Assembly: GCF_900186955.1 (NCBI RefSeq)
Contig: NZ_LT906438.1
Coordinates: forward strand, 2,790,001-2,854,000
Direction: 5' to 3'
DNA from: Bacillus pumilus
GTDB lineage: Bacteria; Bacillota; Bacilli; Bacillales; Bacillaceae
Length of the DNA stretch: 64,000 bases
Under the pieces are notes generated by a model. That model saw nothing but the letters and a program-made list of their open reading frames with translations. It was not told the origin of the DNA and searched no databases. A program made the position numbers and the translations under genes. This document shows, piece after piece, positions 1 to 7,856 of this stretch (within the stretch, counting starts at the first letter, position 1; each line of letters opens with the position of its first letter).

Positions 1-447
1 CCTACTATAGCATTCAGCGGATTCCAAATCACAATGTCTCGGACAACTATATTTAACTCTGTAAGCATTCTTCTTATTACTAGAGAGCAATTTCACATTC
101 GCTCCCCATCCAAATGACTTCGAATTTATAATAGATTCTCCATATAAACCAAGTAATAAGCCTTCCGCTAATGCCCCTCTAACTTTATCTACTGATTTTT
201 GGTCAACACAGCAAGAAAAGGCTTGTTCAAAAATTAAATTAACCTCTTCTTCATCTTCAAATTCCAGTGCAGAAAATTTATCTTTAACAGATTTTTTAAA
301 TTCATCAGAAATAAGCCACTTTCCTCTAATAAGCTTCACGAAAAACCTTTTTGATTTTCTATTTACACTGAAGTGCTGCGCTACCGTTATCGTTAGAGAA
401 ACAATCAATTCATCATAAACATCTTTTCTTTCAAAGATCACACTCAT
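1..447 (-). CDS. Partial protein of unknown function, third gene of the SecB-like operon
   Basis: The reading frame opens at an ATG at 447 and is still open after 149 codons at the window edge, so the C-terminus is missing. The ATG overlaps the stop of the SecB-like gene (ATGA), which suggests translational coupling. The visible part is soluble, mixed helix/strand and charged, with no signal peptide or membrane segment. It ends in a Cys/His-containing stretch (CPRHC and a further Cys nearby). I do not recognise the family. By position it could be a toxin, client or effector served by the chaperone, but that is inference from the operon only. Confidence 0.75.
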   Translation of the reverse strand, partial: MSVIFERKDVYDELIVSLTITVAQHFSVNRKSKRFFVKLIRGKWLISDEFKKSVKDKFSALEFEDEEEVNLIFEQAFSCCVDQKSVDKVRGALAEGLLLGLYGESIINSKSFGWGANVKLLSSNKKNAYRVKYSCPRHCDLESAECYSR

Positions 448-881
448 TTTTCTTTTGATTTCTCCATATTTTGTTTCATAGTTTCTAGAACATCAATTGT
501 AGGGATCGTATATATTGGGAAATCCATTCTTGACATTAAGTTTGCCACACACTCACGAGCATATGGTAAAAGAAGAGGAACAACAGAATGATAGTTATAT
601 TCTTCAAATTTATCTCTGTCAAGACTTTCGTCTGACAATTCAGTTTTCCCCTCATAAGTTAATTCAATAAAAAAGGGTCCTGAATCTTTGAAATGAACTT
701 TAACATTCATTGAGATTAATGCACTGGTATCTGATAACAGTTTAACGTTTCTTTCTACTGATAAAGCCAAATTTCTTTTTTTAGATTCAGCATCTAAAAT
801 CTCACATTTTAATGATGTCATTTTAACATCCTGTAGTTGAACTGAATTTCTAACAATAGCATAGTAATCTAACATTTCCAT
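444..881 (-). CDS. SecB-family chaperone (solitary SecB-like)
   Basis: This 145-residue protein resembles SecB in length (E. coli SecB has 155 residues) and in its C-terminal signature: LLLPYAREC at about 103-111 followed by MSRMDFPIYTIP at about 117-128 matches the SecB stretch of the form LFPYAREx...FPxLxLxPV. SecB is a tetrameric holdase. Bacillus lacks the classical SecB export chaperone, and solitary SecB-like proteins elsewhere often serve toxin-antitoxin-chaperone or phage-defence modules (Rv1957 in Mycobacterium, CmdC in CmdTAC). The start at 881 follows GGAGG with 8-nt spacing; a longer frame reading upstream has no such site. The gene overlaps its upstream neighbour by 32 nt and its downstream neighbour by 4 nt, so the three form one operon. 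Confidence 0.8.
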   Translation of the reverse strand: MEMLDYYAIVRNSVQLQDVKMTSLKCEILDAESKKRNLALSVERNVKLLSDTSALISMNVKVHFKDSGPFFIELTYEGKTELSDESLDRDKFEEYNYHSVVPLLLPYARECVANLMSRMDFPIYTIPTIDVLETMKQNMEKSKEK

Positions 882-1419
882 AATTAAATTCCTCCATAAA
901 AAAAGGGACCTGCTCAGCAGATCCCCAGTTTGAATTTTGTGAAAAAAGTTCATCAAAATTATACTCATCATCCACACTAAATTCATCGGATTCAGATAGT
1001 AGACTCTCAATAGATGCAGATACCTCATTTTTACATAAGGCAATATATTCATCTAAACTATTCACAAAAGAAATAATACACCCTCGAACTTCATCTGGAT
1101 CTGAAAAGTCCATTTCATTTTTTAAAACAAATTCATCAATTTCTATCATTGATACAAATCTTTTTTCATTAGGTAAGTTTGAAAAATCGATATTATTAAG
1201 TCGAGGCAGGCCTTTTTCAGTTATCCACTCTAAAAAATGAGTATCATTCCCGTCATTGCTATATGCTTTTTGAACAAGCTCATTAATATTTTCAGAATGC
1301 GATACAGAAAAATATGTGTTTAGCGCTTCACGACACAATTCTAACATCTTATCCATCGCCTTATCGGATTCAGTGTATTTTGTGAAAGCTTCTAAACCAA
1401 ACCATTTTCTAATTTCCAT
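850..1419 (-). CDS. Acidic protein of unknown function, first gene of the SecB-like operon
   Basis: A 189-residue acidic protein starting at 1419, where GGAGG lies 7 nt upstream; longer frames start inside the promoter. It is probably mostly helical and carries no signal peptide, membrane segment or HTH that I can see. It begins with the charged, aromatic sequence MEIRKWFGLEAF. It is the promoter-proximal gene and overlaps the SecB-like gene. In known toxin-antitoxin-chaperone modules the protein beside the chaperone is an antitoxin or a toxin, but nothing in this sequence decides between them. Confidence 0.75.
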   Translation of the reverse strand: MEIRKWFGLEAFTKYTESDKAMDKMLELCREALNTYFSVSHSENINELVQKAYSNDGNDTHFLEWITEKGLPRLNNIDFSNLPNEKRFVSMIEIDEFVLKNEMDFSDPDEVRGCIISFVNSLDEYIALCKNEVSASIESLLSESDEFSVDDEYNFDELFSQNSNWGSAEQVPFFMEEFNYGNVRLLCYC

Positions 1420-1447
1420 AATAATACCTCCAAACAGATAACCTACT

Positions 1448-1476
1448 AGTATATCTGATAAAAACCCATAATTCAA
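1448..1476 (-). promoter_or_regulatory. Sigma-A-type promoter, proximal, for the SecB-like operon
   Basis: On the minus strand TTGAAT (1471-1476) and TATACT (1448-1453) are separated by 17 bp, about 30 nt upstream of the start at 1419. The operon can therefore be expressed independently of the phage late genes. Confidence 0.7.
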
Positions 1477-1503
1477 GTGGAAAAAATTTGTTTATCTTTG
1501 ATT

Positions 1504-1532
1504 AATATACTACAGCAACTCACAGTTTACAA
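1504..1532 (-). promoter_or_regulatory. Sigma-A-type promoter, distal, for the SecB-like operon
   Basis: A second minus-strand pair, TTGTAA (1527-1532) and TATATT (1504-1509), also has 17-bp spacing and lies in tandem upstream of the proximal promoter. Otherwise the AT-rich gap 1533-1710 holds only a LexA-like box. Confidence 0.6.
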
Positions 1533-1664
1533 GAGAAATGTTTGTTCTATTTTTGTTTACCCTATATTGAACCTGTTTATTCAAGTATTTCATATTAAGA
1601 AGTCTTTAATTACTTTCTTTATAACATTCTAATCAAATCCGCCAGATATATTCCAAAAAATAAA

Positions 1665-1678
1665 AGAACATACGTTCG
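1665..1678. promoter_or_regulatory. LexA (SOS) box candidate
   Basis: On the minus strand the sequence is CGAACGTATGTTCT, which matches the Bacillus LexA consensus CGAACRNRYGTTYC at all but the final base. It lies between the endolysin stop (1711) and the SecB-like operon. No clear promoter overlaps it, so its target is uncertain. Confidence 0.45.
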
Positions 1679-1710
1679 TTAATAGGTGGCAATCGTAAGA
1701 CACCTTTAAT

Positions 1711-2529
1711 TTATTTCAGCGCCTTTTCTAATGCCGCTTTCGTCTTTGGACCATAAATGCCATCAGCCACAAGTCCATGCATGAGCTGGAACCGCTTGAC
1801 CGCATTCGCTGTTTTTGGTCCGTAATAGCCATCAATGCCGTTATTTTTTGCGCCTTTGTCTGGATAGTAATATACAGCCGCTAGAGCTTCCTGTACGGCT
1901 TTTACTCCTGCCCCTTTAGTTAATGGCTTTGTTACTTTTAAAATGCCAGAAGGCAGGTTGTACGTCTTTTTAGAAGTTGTTTTAGGCTTAGTTGTGCTTT
2001 TTGTTGGTGATGATTTAACCGGCGTTGTCTTGATTGGTTTTGCAGAAACTTTATTTGATAGTAATGACACCAAGACAGGACGCTTACCCGCTTGAAGCTG
2101 TGATAAAGTCAAACCGCCCATCATTTCAAGATGTGGGTAGTCCTTAAAACTCTTCCAGTCTCCACCCCACGAAAATCCTAGTGATTTACCGATTTGCGCT
2201 ACTCGGCGCCATTTCTCGTTAACTGTCCAAAGCGCTTTTTTTCCATCCGCACTTAATAGAACGTAATCAATCGCTAAGCCATAGTTGTGATTTGATTGAC
2301 CACCTTTAGCGTTGGTGACAATCTTCCCAGGAGCGGTACGACCTTTAGCGTAAAGCTTATTTTGTTCTGCAAACGAACGGTAGCCAGAAGTAATCTGAAC
2401 AAAGATACCTTCTTTATATGCTTGCTTGATCATTTCAATTGCACTTTCTTTTACAACACTGTTAATGCCAGCACCCATATTCCTAACCGAACGATCTATA
2501 AGAGTTTTTAATCCGATTTTTTCAGCCAT
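1711..2529 (-). CDS. Endolysin: L-alanyl-D-glutamate-type M15 peptidase with peptidoglycan-binding domain
   Basis: A 272-residue two-domain endolysin that should cut the stem peptide of peptidoglycan at the end of the lytic cycle. The N-terminal 140 residues are a VanY/CwlK/PLY500-type M15 domain. Zinc ligands are visible as H81 and D88 in SNHNYGLAIDY and H133 in YPHLE, with GYRSFAEQ at about 49-56. A Lys/Thr/Pro linker leads to a C-terminal PG_binding_1 domain (about 195-270). The start at 2529 is preferred over 2535 because GAGGAG then has 7-nt spacing. The binding domain is nearly the same as that of the prophage B amidase, while the catalytic domain differs. Confidence 0.9.
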   Translation of the reverse strand: MAEKIGLKTLIDRSVRNMGAGINSVVKESAIEMIKQAYKEGIFVQITSGYRSFAEQNKLYAKGRTAPGKIVTNAKGGQSNHNYGLAIDYVLLSADGKKALWTVNEKWRRVAQIGKSLGFSWGGDWKSFKDYPHLEMMGGLTLSQLQAGKRPVLVSLLSNKVSAKPIKTTPVKSSPTKSTTKPKTTSKKTYNLPSGILKVTKPLTKGAGVKAVQEALAAVYYYPDKGAKNNGIDGYYGPKTANAVKRFQLMHGLVADGIYGPKTKAALEKALK

Positions 2530-2555
2530 GTTCATTCTCCTCTGAATTCATTTTT

Positions 2556-2584
2556 TAAAAACAAAAAAGCCGCCTAATGGCAGC
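2556..2584 (-). terminator. Intrinsic terminator between holin and endolysin
   Basis: On the minus strand GCTGCC, loop ATTA and GGCGGC form a 6-bp stem (one G-T pair) followed by TTTTTTG and more T. It sits just after the holin stop, so full endolysin expression may need read-through or antitermination. Confidence 0.65.
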
Positions 2585-2587
2585 CGT

Positions 2588-2851
2588 TTATTTTGAAAGT
2601 CCTTTTTGTTTCAGAATTTCTTTTTGTTTTTTTCCTTTTTCGGTAACATAGTTATTTTTAAACCATGCGATAATGGCTGTAACCATCGTAAAAATGGTGG
2701 AACCTGCTACATATAGTGCCTCACCAGCGGTTTGTACTTGCTCCTCACTAATCGGCAACACCGTCTGCCCAAACATCACAAGCGTTTGATTAATAAAGGC
2801 AATTAAAAGAAGCACTGTACGGATCACAGTGCCTTTGTCGAATGTTTTCAT
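2588..2851 (-). CDS. Holin, SPP1/XhlB family
   Basis: An 87-residue membrane protein with two hydrophobic segments (about 9-30 and 43-64) and a Lys-rich C-terminus ([13 protein letters not shown]), typical of small SPP1-type holins that form the lesions releasing the endolysin. It has a good ribosome binding site and lies between BhlA and the endolysin. Prophage B carries a homologue at 53138-53377. Confidence 0.85.
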   Translation of the reverse strand: MKTFDKGTVIRTVLLLIAFINQTLVMFGQTVLPISEEQVQTAGEALYVAGSTIFTMVTAIIAWFKNNYVTEKGKKQKEILKQKGLSK

Positions 2852-2863
2852 AAATGATTCCTC

Positions 2864-3079
2864 CTATTTTAAATTCCGTTCAATTTTATCGAGCTTGTCA
2901 ATCACGACGTCATATTTCTCACTAAACTTTGCTAACACATCATTTTGCGCTTCGATTTGTTCATTGAGCTTGTTTTCTCGTTCCTTTGTTGTGTTTAATA
3001 CGTAAAACAGCACCCAACAAAAAAGAACCGCAAAGGGTCCTTGAGTCATCAAATATTGCGCCAAATCCATTTCCACCAT
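2864..3079 (-). CDS. bhlA: BhlA/UviB-family holin-like protein
   Basis: A 71-residue protein with one N-terminal membrane segment (QGPFAVLFCWVLFYVL) and a charged coiled-coil tail (KERENKLNEQIEAQ and following). This is the BhlA family described from Bacillus phages as holin-like or antibacterial membrane proteins. The ATG at 3079 has the best spacing (9 nt) to GGGAG; a GTG at 3085 is possible. It probably acts with the adjacent SPP1-type holin. Confidence 0.85.
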   Translation of the reverse strand: MVEMDLAQYLMTQGPFAVLFCWVLFYVLNTTKERENKLNEQIEAQNDVLAKFSEKYDVVIDKLDKIERNLK

Positions 3080-3121
3080 ACTCACCTACTCCCTCACTTT
3101 GGTCACCCCCTTAAAGAAGGC

Positions 3122-3145
3122 AAAATAAAAAGCCCCTCTAGGCTT
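3122..3145 (-). terminator. Weak intrinsic terminator at the end of xkdX
   Basis: On the minus strand AAGCC, a six-base loop and GGCTT are followed by TTTATTTT. The stem has only 5 bp and overlaps the xkdX stop. Prophage B has the same arrangement at the same place. Confidence 0.45.
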
Positions 3146-3281
3146 CGTATTGTTCTCCTGTTATTTCCTCATATTCTGAAATTGTGATATAGCCAATATC
3201 AACATAAAACGCAATGTCCGGAGGTCCATAACACTCCCATTCCCAGAACTGTTTTATATCAATTAATGTTGGATACATCAT
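3138..3281 (-). CDS. xkdX: XkdX family small phage protein
   Basis: A 47-residue protein starting MMYPTLIDIKQFW and ending in the family signature ISEYEEITGEQYEA. XkdX proteins are encoded after the tail fibre in PBSX-like and many other Bacillus phages; their role is unknown. The start overlaps the upstream stop (ATGA). Prophage B encodes a homologue (54532-54693) ending in PEQYEEITGDKYEA. Confidence 0.85.
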   Translation of the reverse strand: MMYPTLIDIKQFWEWECYGPPDIAFYVDIGYITISEYEEITGEQYEA

Positions 3282-3652
3282 TTTGAATCGCCACCTTTCA
3301 AAGATTCAAGTTCCATCATCAACTGTGCAAATTGTTTGGCCATCTTAGCCTCACGAATTTTCGCTTCAGCTGCGTCTTTCGACAATTGTGCAACTTGTTT
3401 AGTTAACACCGCATTTTGCTGTTTTAATAAATCTATATCATCTGGTGGTTGCTCTATTTGTAAACTATCAATGTACTCTTGGCTTGCTGATTCGCTCCAT
3501 GTCTTGCTTTTAGGATTGTATTTTGCTTTATACAACCCTTCTTGCGGCTGCTGATCAGTAAAACCCTCTGGAATTTCAGCATCATCGGGTATTTCTGAAT
3601 CTCCATCAGGTATATACTTAAAATTTTTATCGTAGGCGTATATTGGCTTCAT
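3278..3652 (-). CDS. XkdW-like protein downstream of the tail fibre (likely fibre-associated)
   Basis: A 124-residue protein. Its N-terminal half (MKPIYAYDKNFKYI, then PEGFTDQQPQEGLYKAKYNP and QEYIDSL) is homologous to the 54693-54980 product of prophage B. The C-terminal 45 residues form an Ala/Lys/Gln-rich coiled coil. It follows the fibre gene and precedes xkdX in both prophages, which suggests a role in fibre assembly or attachment. The start follows AGGAGTGATTTT. Confidence 0.7.
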   Translation of the reverse strand: MKPIYAYDKNFKYIPDGDSEIPDDAEIPEGFTDQQPQEGLYKAKYNPKSKTWSESASQEYIDSLQIEQPPDDIDLLKQQNAVLTKQVAQLSKDAAEAKIREAKMAKQFAQLMMELESLKGGDSK

Positions 3653-3656
3653 AAAA

Positions 3657-4784
3657 TCACTCCTTTGCTTTAAACATGCAATTCACCACGATGAAGTCTT
3701 TATTACTCGTGGTATCTTGTATACAAAATCGGCCATCTGTTGCGATATACTGCCTACTAAACTGCGGCCCTTTAAATCCTCCTGTACTAGAAGCAATACC
3801 AACATTATAAAGAGGAAAAGGCGGCTCACATCCCTCTGGTAACGTAAACGCAGGGACTTCTCCCAATGTGCCACCTGCGATGGCTCCTGTAACATGCACT
3901 ATGCCTAAAGCGTCTTTTGCTACTCGTACCCGATAATCATTATTGACCTCAGATTTATAAGTTTTCCACCCGTTCCTTATCGTGGGAAACTTCCAATTGA
4001 GTTTTGCGTCAGAATCAGTGATCATCCGTTTCCACCCTTTAAATTCCCCACCTGTATGAACGGTTCCGAACCAGTACAGATTGTCAAAACTTCTACATAA
4101 ACGAATGTCTTTTCTTGTGTCGATCCCCTCAACGTCAATATTAAAGAACGATGAATCGTTTGTGGTCGGTTTGTTTGTAAGGTATTGACCTGCTGCAGAA
4201 TAACGGCCAGGGGGTAAAGATAAAATATCCGTTCCATCTAGCACAGTTGGGAGCGGTTTACGATCACCTGAATCTTGAGTGATTTTGTACAATTGACCAT
4301 TATTCCATTTATTCTTTTCGGCAGCTGACGGCAGCTGCGTCCAAGTGATAGATATATGGCTAGAATTATAATAAAAGTAATATGCATTGCCTGAAGTGTC
4401 TACCGCAAATCCCGTTCCGATGTTGTTTTGTCCCACAGTTTGAATTCCTCTTAAATAGGCGTTACTAGGTGCAGGGGAATCCTCTACACCTGGGGATGCA
4501 ATGAAAGTACAGGTTCCCTTGTCTTTGATCGCATCATAAATATTTTTGTCAGCTGGGACAGAGATCAAGTATTTGCCATCATCAGCTGTGATTTTATATA
4601 GCTGCGATTCATCCCATTTCTTCTTCTCTTCTTCAGATGCATGTGGCTGAGTATCGCCAATATGTTCAATGATCTGATCTAACAGTCCAGTATCATTTTC
4701 AAGTAATACCTTCACCATGTCATTGAACAGATCCGCATGAGCTTTGTCACTTGTTTCGAACACTTTAGGAGATTTAATGTCCAT
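3657..4784 (-). CDS. Tail fibre with C-terminal head domain shared with prophage B
   Basis: A 375-residue fibre protein. It has two similar internal segments (KKKWDESQLYKIT and KNKWNNGQLYKIT), each followed by a pyocin_knob-like beta region (for example PPGRYSAAGQY and FKGWKRMITDSD). The last 110 residues (from GWKTYKSE, with GIVHVTGAIAGGTLGE and RQYIATDGRFCIQ) align with the C-terminus of the BppU-type protein of prophage B and are probably the receptor-binding tip. The ATG at 4784 has better spacing than the TTG at 4787. Confidence 0.8.
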   Translation of the reverse strand: MDIKSPKVFETSDKAHADLFNDMVKVLLENDTGLLDQIIEHIGDTQPHASEEEKKKWDESQLYKITADDGKYLISVPADKNIYDAIKDKGTCTFIASPGVEDSPAPSNAYLRGIQTVGQNNIGTGFAVDTSGNAYYFYYNSSHISITWTQLPSAAEKNKWNNGQLYKITQDSGDRKPLPTVLDGTDILSLPPGRYSAAGQYLTNKPTTNDSSFFNIDVEGIDTRKDIRLCRSFDNLYWFGTVHTGGEFKGWKRMITDSDAKLNWKFPTIRNGWKTYKSEVNNDYRVRVAKDALGIVHVTGAIAGGTLGEVPAFTLPEGCEPPFPLYNVGIASSTGGFKGPQFSRQYIATDGRFCIQDTTSNKDFIVVNCMFKAKE

Positions 4785-4801
4785 CAATGATCGCTCCTTT
4801 C

Positions 4802-5185
4802 TTAATAGATGTCATCAATCTCAAAGATGAATTCAATGTCACCATCTTTTTGCTTGTCTGTCATGGTGCGGATGGCGGTGAATTTGCCGTCTTCGTCGAC
4901 AAGAGCCAATTCATTAATGACTTCCCCAGCAAGCTCCCCTTCAGCGATGGTGCATGTATACCGGATTTTCGCCGGCTCCATAAACTCATATGAATCAATG
5001 TCCTTTTGAACAAGTTCCTTTTTGAGTTCTTGTTCAGTGCCGTCTAGTGAGATCGGTTTCCCATCCTTCGTCCCACCCTTTCCGAAAGCCATCTTGACCA
5101 CTTTCGTAAGCCTTGTTCCCTCCGCTCTAGCCTTCGCCATTTGTTGGCGAGCATAAAGCGTTGTAACGGTTAATTGATCAGCCAT
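4802..5185 (-). CDS. Phage tail-collar fibre protein (XkdV N-terminal-like)
   Basis: A 127-residue protein (MADQLTVTTLYARQQM...) of the tail-collar fibre type that joins the baseplate to the fibre. It is acidic and beta-rich, with the region INELALVDEDGKF typical of this family. A strong GGAGG site precedes the ATG. It lies between the XkdU-like baseplate protein and the fibre. Confidence 0.75.
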   Translation of the reverse strand: MADQLTVTTLYARQQMAKARAEGTRLTKVVKMAFGKGGTKDGKPISLDGTEQELKKELVQKDIDSYEFMEPAKIRYTCTIAEGELAGEVINELALVDEDGKFTAIRTMTDKQKDGDIEFIFEIDDIY

Positions 5186-5197
5186 TATGATCCTCCT

Positions 5198-6121
5198 TTA
5201 TAAATCTATTTGATTGGACGTGGCAGCTAGATATTTTGAACCGTCTAGCGGTACTGATCCATCAAGCGTCCAATATTTCTGCTTAATGATTACACTTCCG
5301 CTTTGCTCATTTGATACATGAGCAGCCATGCGGAATGTTACTTTCCTTTTTTCTTTATTTACGTGTTTGAAACGAGAACGAAGTGTAAGAGCTGCTTGTT
5401 GATCCGTTTCATTTCTGGCTCCTACTATGACATATCTTGTACGTCCAAGAACTTTCATTTCTTTTTTTAGTTTCATGGCCAATTTTAAAGACTGCCTAAA
5501 TCGAACAGGGATGTCAGTTGAATTGCGCGATCCACTAAGATAAAACGTACCATTTAGTAAAAATTCACCATTGAGTAAAATGGGAATGTGATCAAAAAAG
5601 CCCACTCTGCTGCGCAGTGTGAGCCGGTTATGATAATCTTTGATTTCTTGAACATCAGTATGATGAACGCTTGTGAATTTGTAAGCCAAGTGTGCAGGCT
5701 TTAAGTTTTCAAGCGTCTCCACAATGTATCTGGTGTTCTGCAGGTCATCCAGGTTCACCCGTAAAGAGAAATGATAGCGGCCTGTCGTTAGACGAACCAC
5801 TGCGCTAGGATTCTTCAGGAAGCGGTTGACTGCCCTCTCTAAAGAAGCATAAGTGATCGGTGGAATGTTGGACATGAGATTCAAAATACGTGCCCTGCGC
5901 AGCTCAATAGAATCACCTGATTCACGCTGCACCTTCAGCATTCTTTCCCATCGATTCAGCCCCCACGTGGCAGTGAGCGGAAACAGTTGATCAGTCATAT
6001 CAAAAATAGAATCATCTAGCCTTTCCATCTCAGGAGCCTCTGATTTCATTAATTCATCAAATTCAGTGATCTCCGTTAGATAGGCAGGGAGATAAGACTC
6101 CATTTCATCAATCTTGCTCAA
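5198..6121 (-). CDS. xkdU: Baseplate wedge protein, YmfQ/XkdU family, with C-terminal extension
   Basis: A 307-residue protein. The first 190 residues (YLPAYLTEITEFDELM, ERMLKV, RRARILNLM) match the YmfQ/XkdU baseplate family, which is usually about 190 residues long. The extra 115 residues are beta-rich, with short repeats such as ILLNGEFLLNGTFYLSG and TLDGSVPLDGS. Translation starts at a TTG inside the end of xkdT. It should complete the baseplate wedge with the XkdT-like protein. Confidence 0.8.
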   Translation of the reverse strand: MSKIDEMESYLPAYLTEITEFDELMKSEAPEMERLDDSIFDMTDQLFPLTATWGLNRWERMLKVQRESGDSIELRRARILNLMSNIPPITYASLERAVNRFLKNPSAVVRLTTGRYHFSLRVNLDDLQNTRYIVETLENLKPAHLAYKFTSVHHTDVQEIKDYHNRLTLRSRVGFFDHIPILLNGEFLLNGTFYLSGSRNSTDIPVRFRQSLKLAMKLKKEMKVLGRTRYVIVGARNETDQQAALTLRSRFKHVNKEKRKVTFRMAAHVSNEQSGSVIIKQKYWTLDGSVPLDGSKYLAATSNQIDL

Positions 6122-7154
6122 TAACGTTCACCTGCCCTAGACGCGGAATCTCAATGTCTTGAAGCGGTAGGTTCTTTGCCTCACCGTTGATCAATACATC
6201 CGCATAATCAGACACACTATCCGCATGATACAAAATGTCATTAATTGCTGACATTCTGATCACATTTTCTTCAAAGGCAAGTGATTTTAGAAGCGCTTTG
6301 ACCTTCTCTTCAATTTCCTCTTGTGCATCTTCAATGGAGTAATCCATTTTAAGCTCCACAGATACAGACACCTCAACATCTTTCCACTTGGCGCTTTCGA
6401 CCGTCGCTTTTGAACCGATTGGCGCTTGGCCTTCCCCTTCCCCTGGAACCGGATCAATGTATTCTTGCACCTTATTGACGAGCAGATCCGTCGCAACATC
6501 AAAATTACCATCTGTGATGACAACTTTCACTGTACCTTCACCATTCCAAAGCGGGAACACCTTCGCCCTGCCAACTCCTTCAACTTCTTCAGCCCACTTT
6601 TTATAATGGGCTTTGTTGGCACTGACAGCCTCCCGCCTTGCCCTCATCAAGTAACGCTCATAAAGAGCTTCATCGTCTTCTTCTTCTTGACCAGGTATTT
6701 TCAGCTCCTCGAAAATGACTGATTCTAAACCTGGTATGTTATCGAGCGATAGGAGCGGCAGTTCTGCAAAATTCCCATTACCTACAGCACCAGTCGTTTC
6801 ACACTTCAGCGTGCCGTCAGATTGATACTGGAAGTACAGATTGTCGATATAGAATCTTGATCCTGTTGGTATTCTGATACCTTCAGGTGAGACTTCAACG
6901 GACCATACAGCACTTGTGGCCGCTTTACGAGTGATTCCCACTTCAGCAGCTCGTCTATCTAAAAATTCTCCCTGCGCTGTATCCGCAAAGACAAGATCGA
7001 ATACCTGATCTAGCCATATATAAGATTGAGCAAGTTCCGCAGCTGCAGGAGCCAACGCATTCCATATCACGCTGTTTTCACGTTTATCAATATCATCGGG
7101 TATTCGTTCCAACATGCGTTCCATGATGGCTTCATAAGACTGATCTTCAAACAT
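6108..7154 (-). CDS. xkdT: Baseplate J-like protein (XkdT)
   Basis: About 348 residues of the baseplate J/gp47 family, part of the wedge of contractile tails. The typical features are the N-terminal [15 protein letters not shown] and the central [16 protein letters not shown] with the motif [11 protein letters not shown]. The ATG at 7154 is chosen; a TTG three codons upstream is possible. The gene overlaps its neighbours on both sides. Confidence 0.9.
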   Translation of the reverse strand: MFEDQSYEAIMERMLERIPDDIDKRENSVIWNALAPAAAELAQSYIWLDQVFDLVFADTAQGEFLDRRAAEVGITRKAATSAVWSVEVSPEGIRIPTGSRFYIDNLYFQYQSDGTLKCETTGAVGNGNFAELPLLSLDNIPGLESVIFEELKIPGQEEEDDEALYERYLMRARREAVSANKAHYKKWAEEVEGVGRAKVFPLWNGEGTVKVVITDGNFDVATDLLVNKVQEYIDPVPGEGEGQAPIGSKATVESAKWKDVEVSVSVELKMDYSIEDAQEEIEEKVKALLKSLAFEENVIRMSAINDILYHADSVSDYADVLINGEAKNLPLQDIEIPRLGQVNVIEQD

Positions 7155-7575
7155 CTTCGCCAATCACCTCCTCAATCTCCAAGGTCCCTTCATCTGTCAC
7201 CACGTTAAAGAGCACTTTAAAGGTTGCCCCTTCTTTAGTGATATCAAAATCTTGCACACTTTCAATTCTTTCATCCACTAAAAGAGCCTCTTCAATGAGC
7301 CGCGGGATCTCCATCTCCTTGTATTCGTCTGTTGATTCTTCATCAGATACAGCTTCTTGTACTTCACATCCTACGTCATGGCTATAAACGGCATGTGAAT
7401 ATCGTTCTGTTCGCAAAGCCATATAGACGAATTGGCGAATGGCATCGAGACCATTAATCTTTTCATTGGTTAGTCGGCCAGATGTGAAGTCAATTCGATA
7501 GGTGGTCGAAGGTTCAACAATATCCTCTTCGTCCTCATCCAAATCCTCAATCTCTTCTTCAGGTGAAAGAGCCAT
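7147..7575 (-). CDS. xkdS: XkdS/gp25-like baseplate protein
   Basis: A 142-residue acidic protein with [16 protein letters not shown], then a predicted wedge-protein fold with [15 protein letters not shown] and a C-terminal region with [15 protein letters not shown]. This is the DUF2634/XkdS group, the counterpart of T4 gp25. Its start overlaps the stop of xkdR by one base. Confidence 0.85.
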   Translation of the reverse strand: MALSPEEEIEDLDEDEEDIVEPSTTYRIDFTSGRLTNEKINGLDAIRQFVYMALRTERYSHAVYSHDVGCEVQEAVSDEESTDEYKEMEIPRLIEEALLVDERIESVQDFDITKEGATFKVLFNVVTDEGTLEIEEVIGEDV

Positions 7576-7856
7576 TATGAACCACCTCCTACTACTTTAT
7601 CTAAGATGTAAAACGTTTGGCCGCCTGTCATCGCAAGGACCATGACACTATCGCCTTCTTCTAGCTCATCATCTTCTCCCTCGTCTAAGCGGGCTGGCCA
7701 GATAAGAAGTTCTTCAGGAATGATGAGTTTATCATTCTCATTGAGTCGAACACTAAGAGGGGAAACAGACACCACATCACCAAGTATCAAGTCAGTTGGC
7801 GATTGTGCATCCACAGCATCGACAGCCAATCGCTTAATTGCCTCGCTTAGTTTCAT
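7575..7856 (-). CDS. xkdR: XkdR (DUF2577) baseplate spike-region protein
   Basis: A 93-residue protein ([17 protein letters not shown]...[15 protein letters not shown]) of the XkdR family, encoded between XkdQ and XkdS in PBSX and skin. The small OB-like fold is usually placed at the baseplate hub or spike. It overlaps xkdQ by 4 nt and ends in GGGS. Confidence 0.85.
   Translation of the reverse strand: MKLSEAIKRLAVDAVDAQSPTDLILGDVVSVSPLSVRLNENDKLIIPEELLIWPARLDEGEDDELEEGDSVMVLAMTGGQTFYILDKVVGGGS

Noticed and set aside
1533..1710. Search for a second copy of the tRNA-Ala 3' end as attL of prophage A
   Set aside because: No match to the tRNA end is seen, so the left end of prophage A is probably outside the window.
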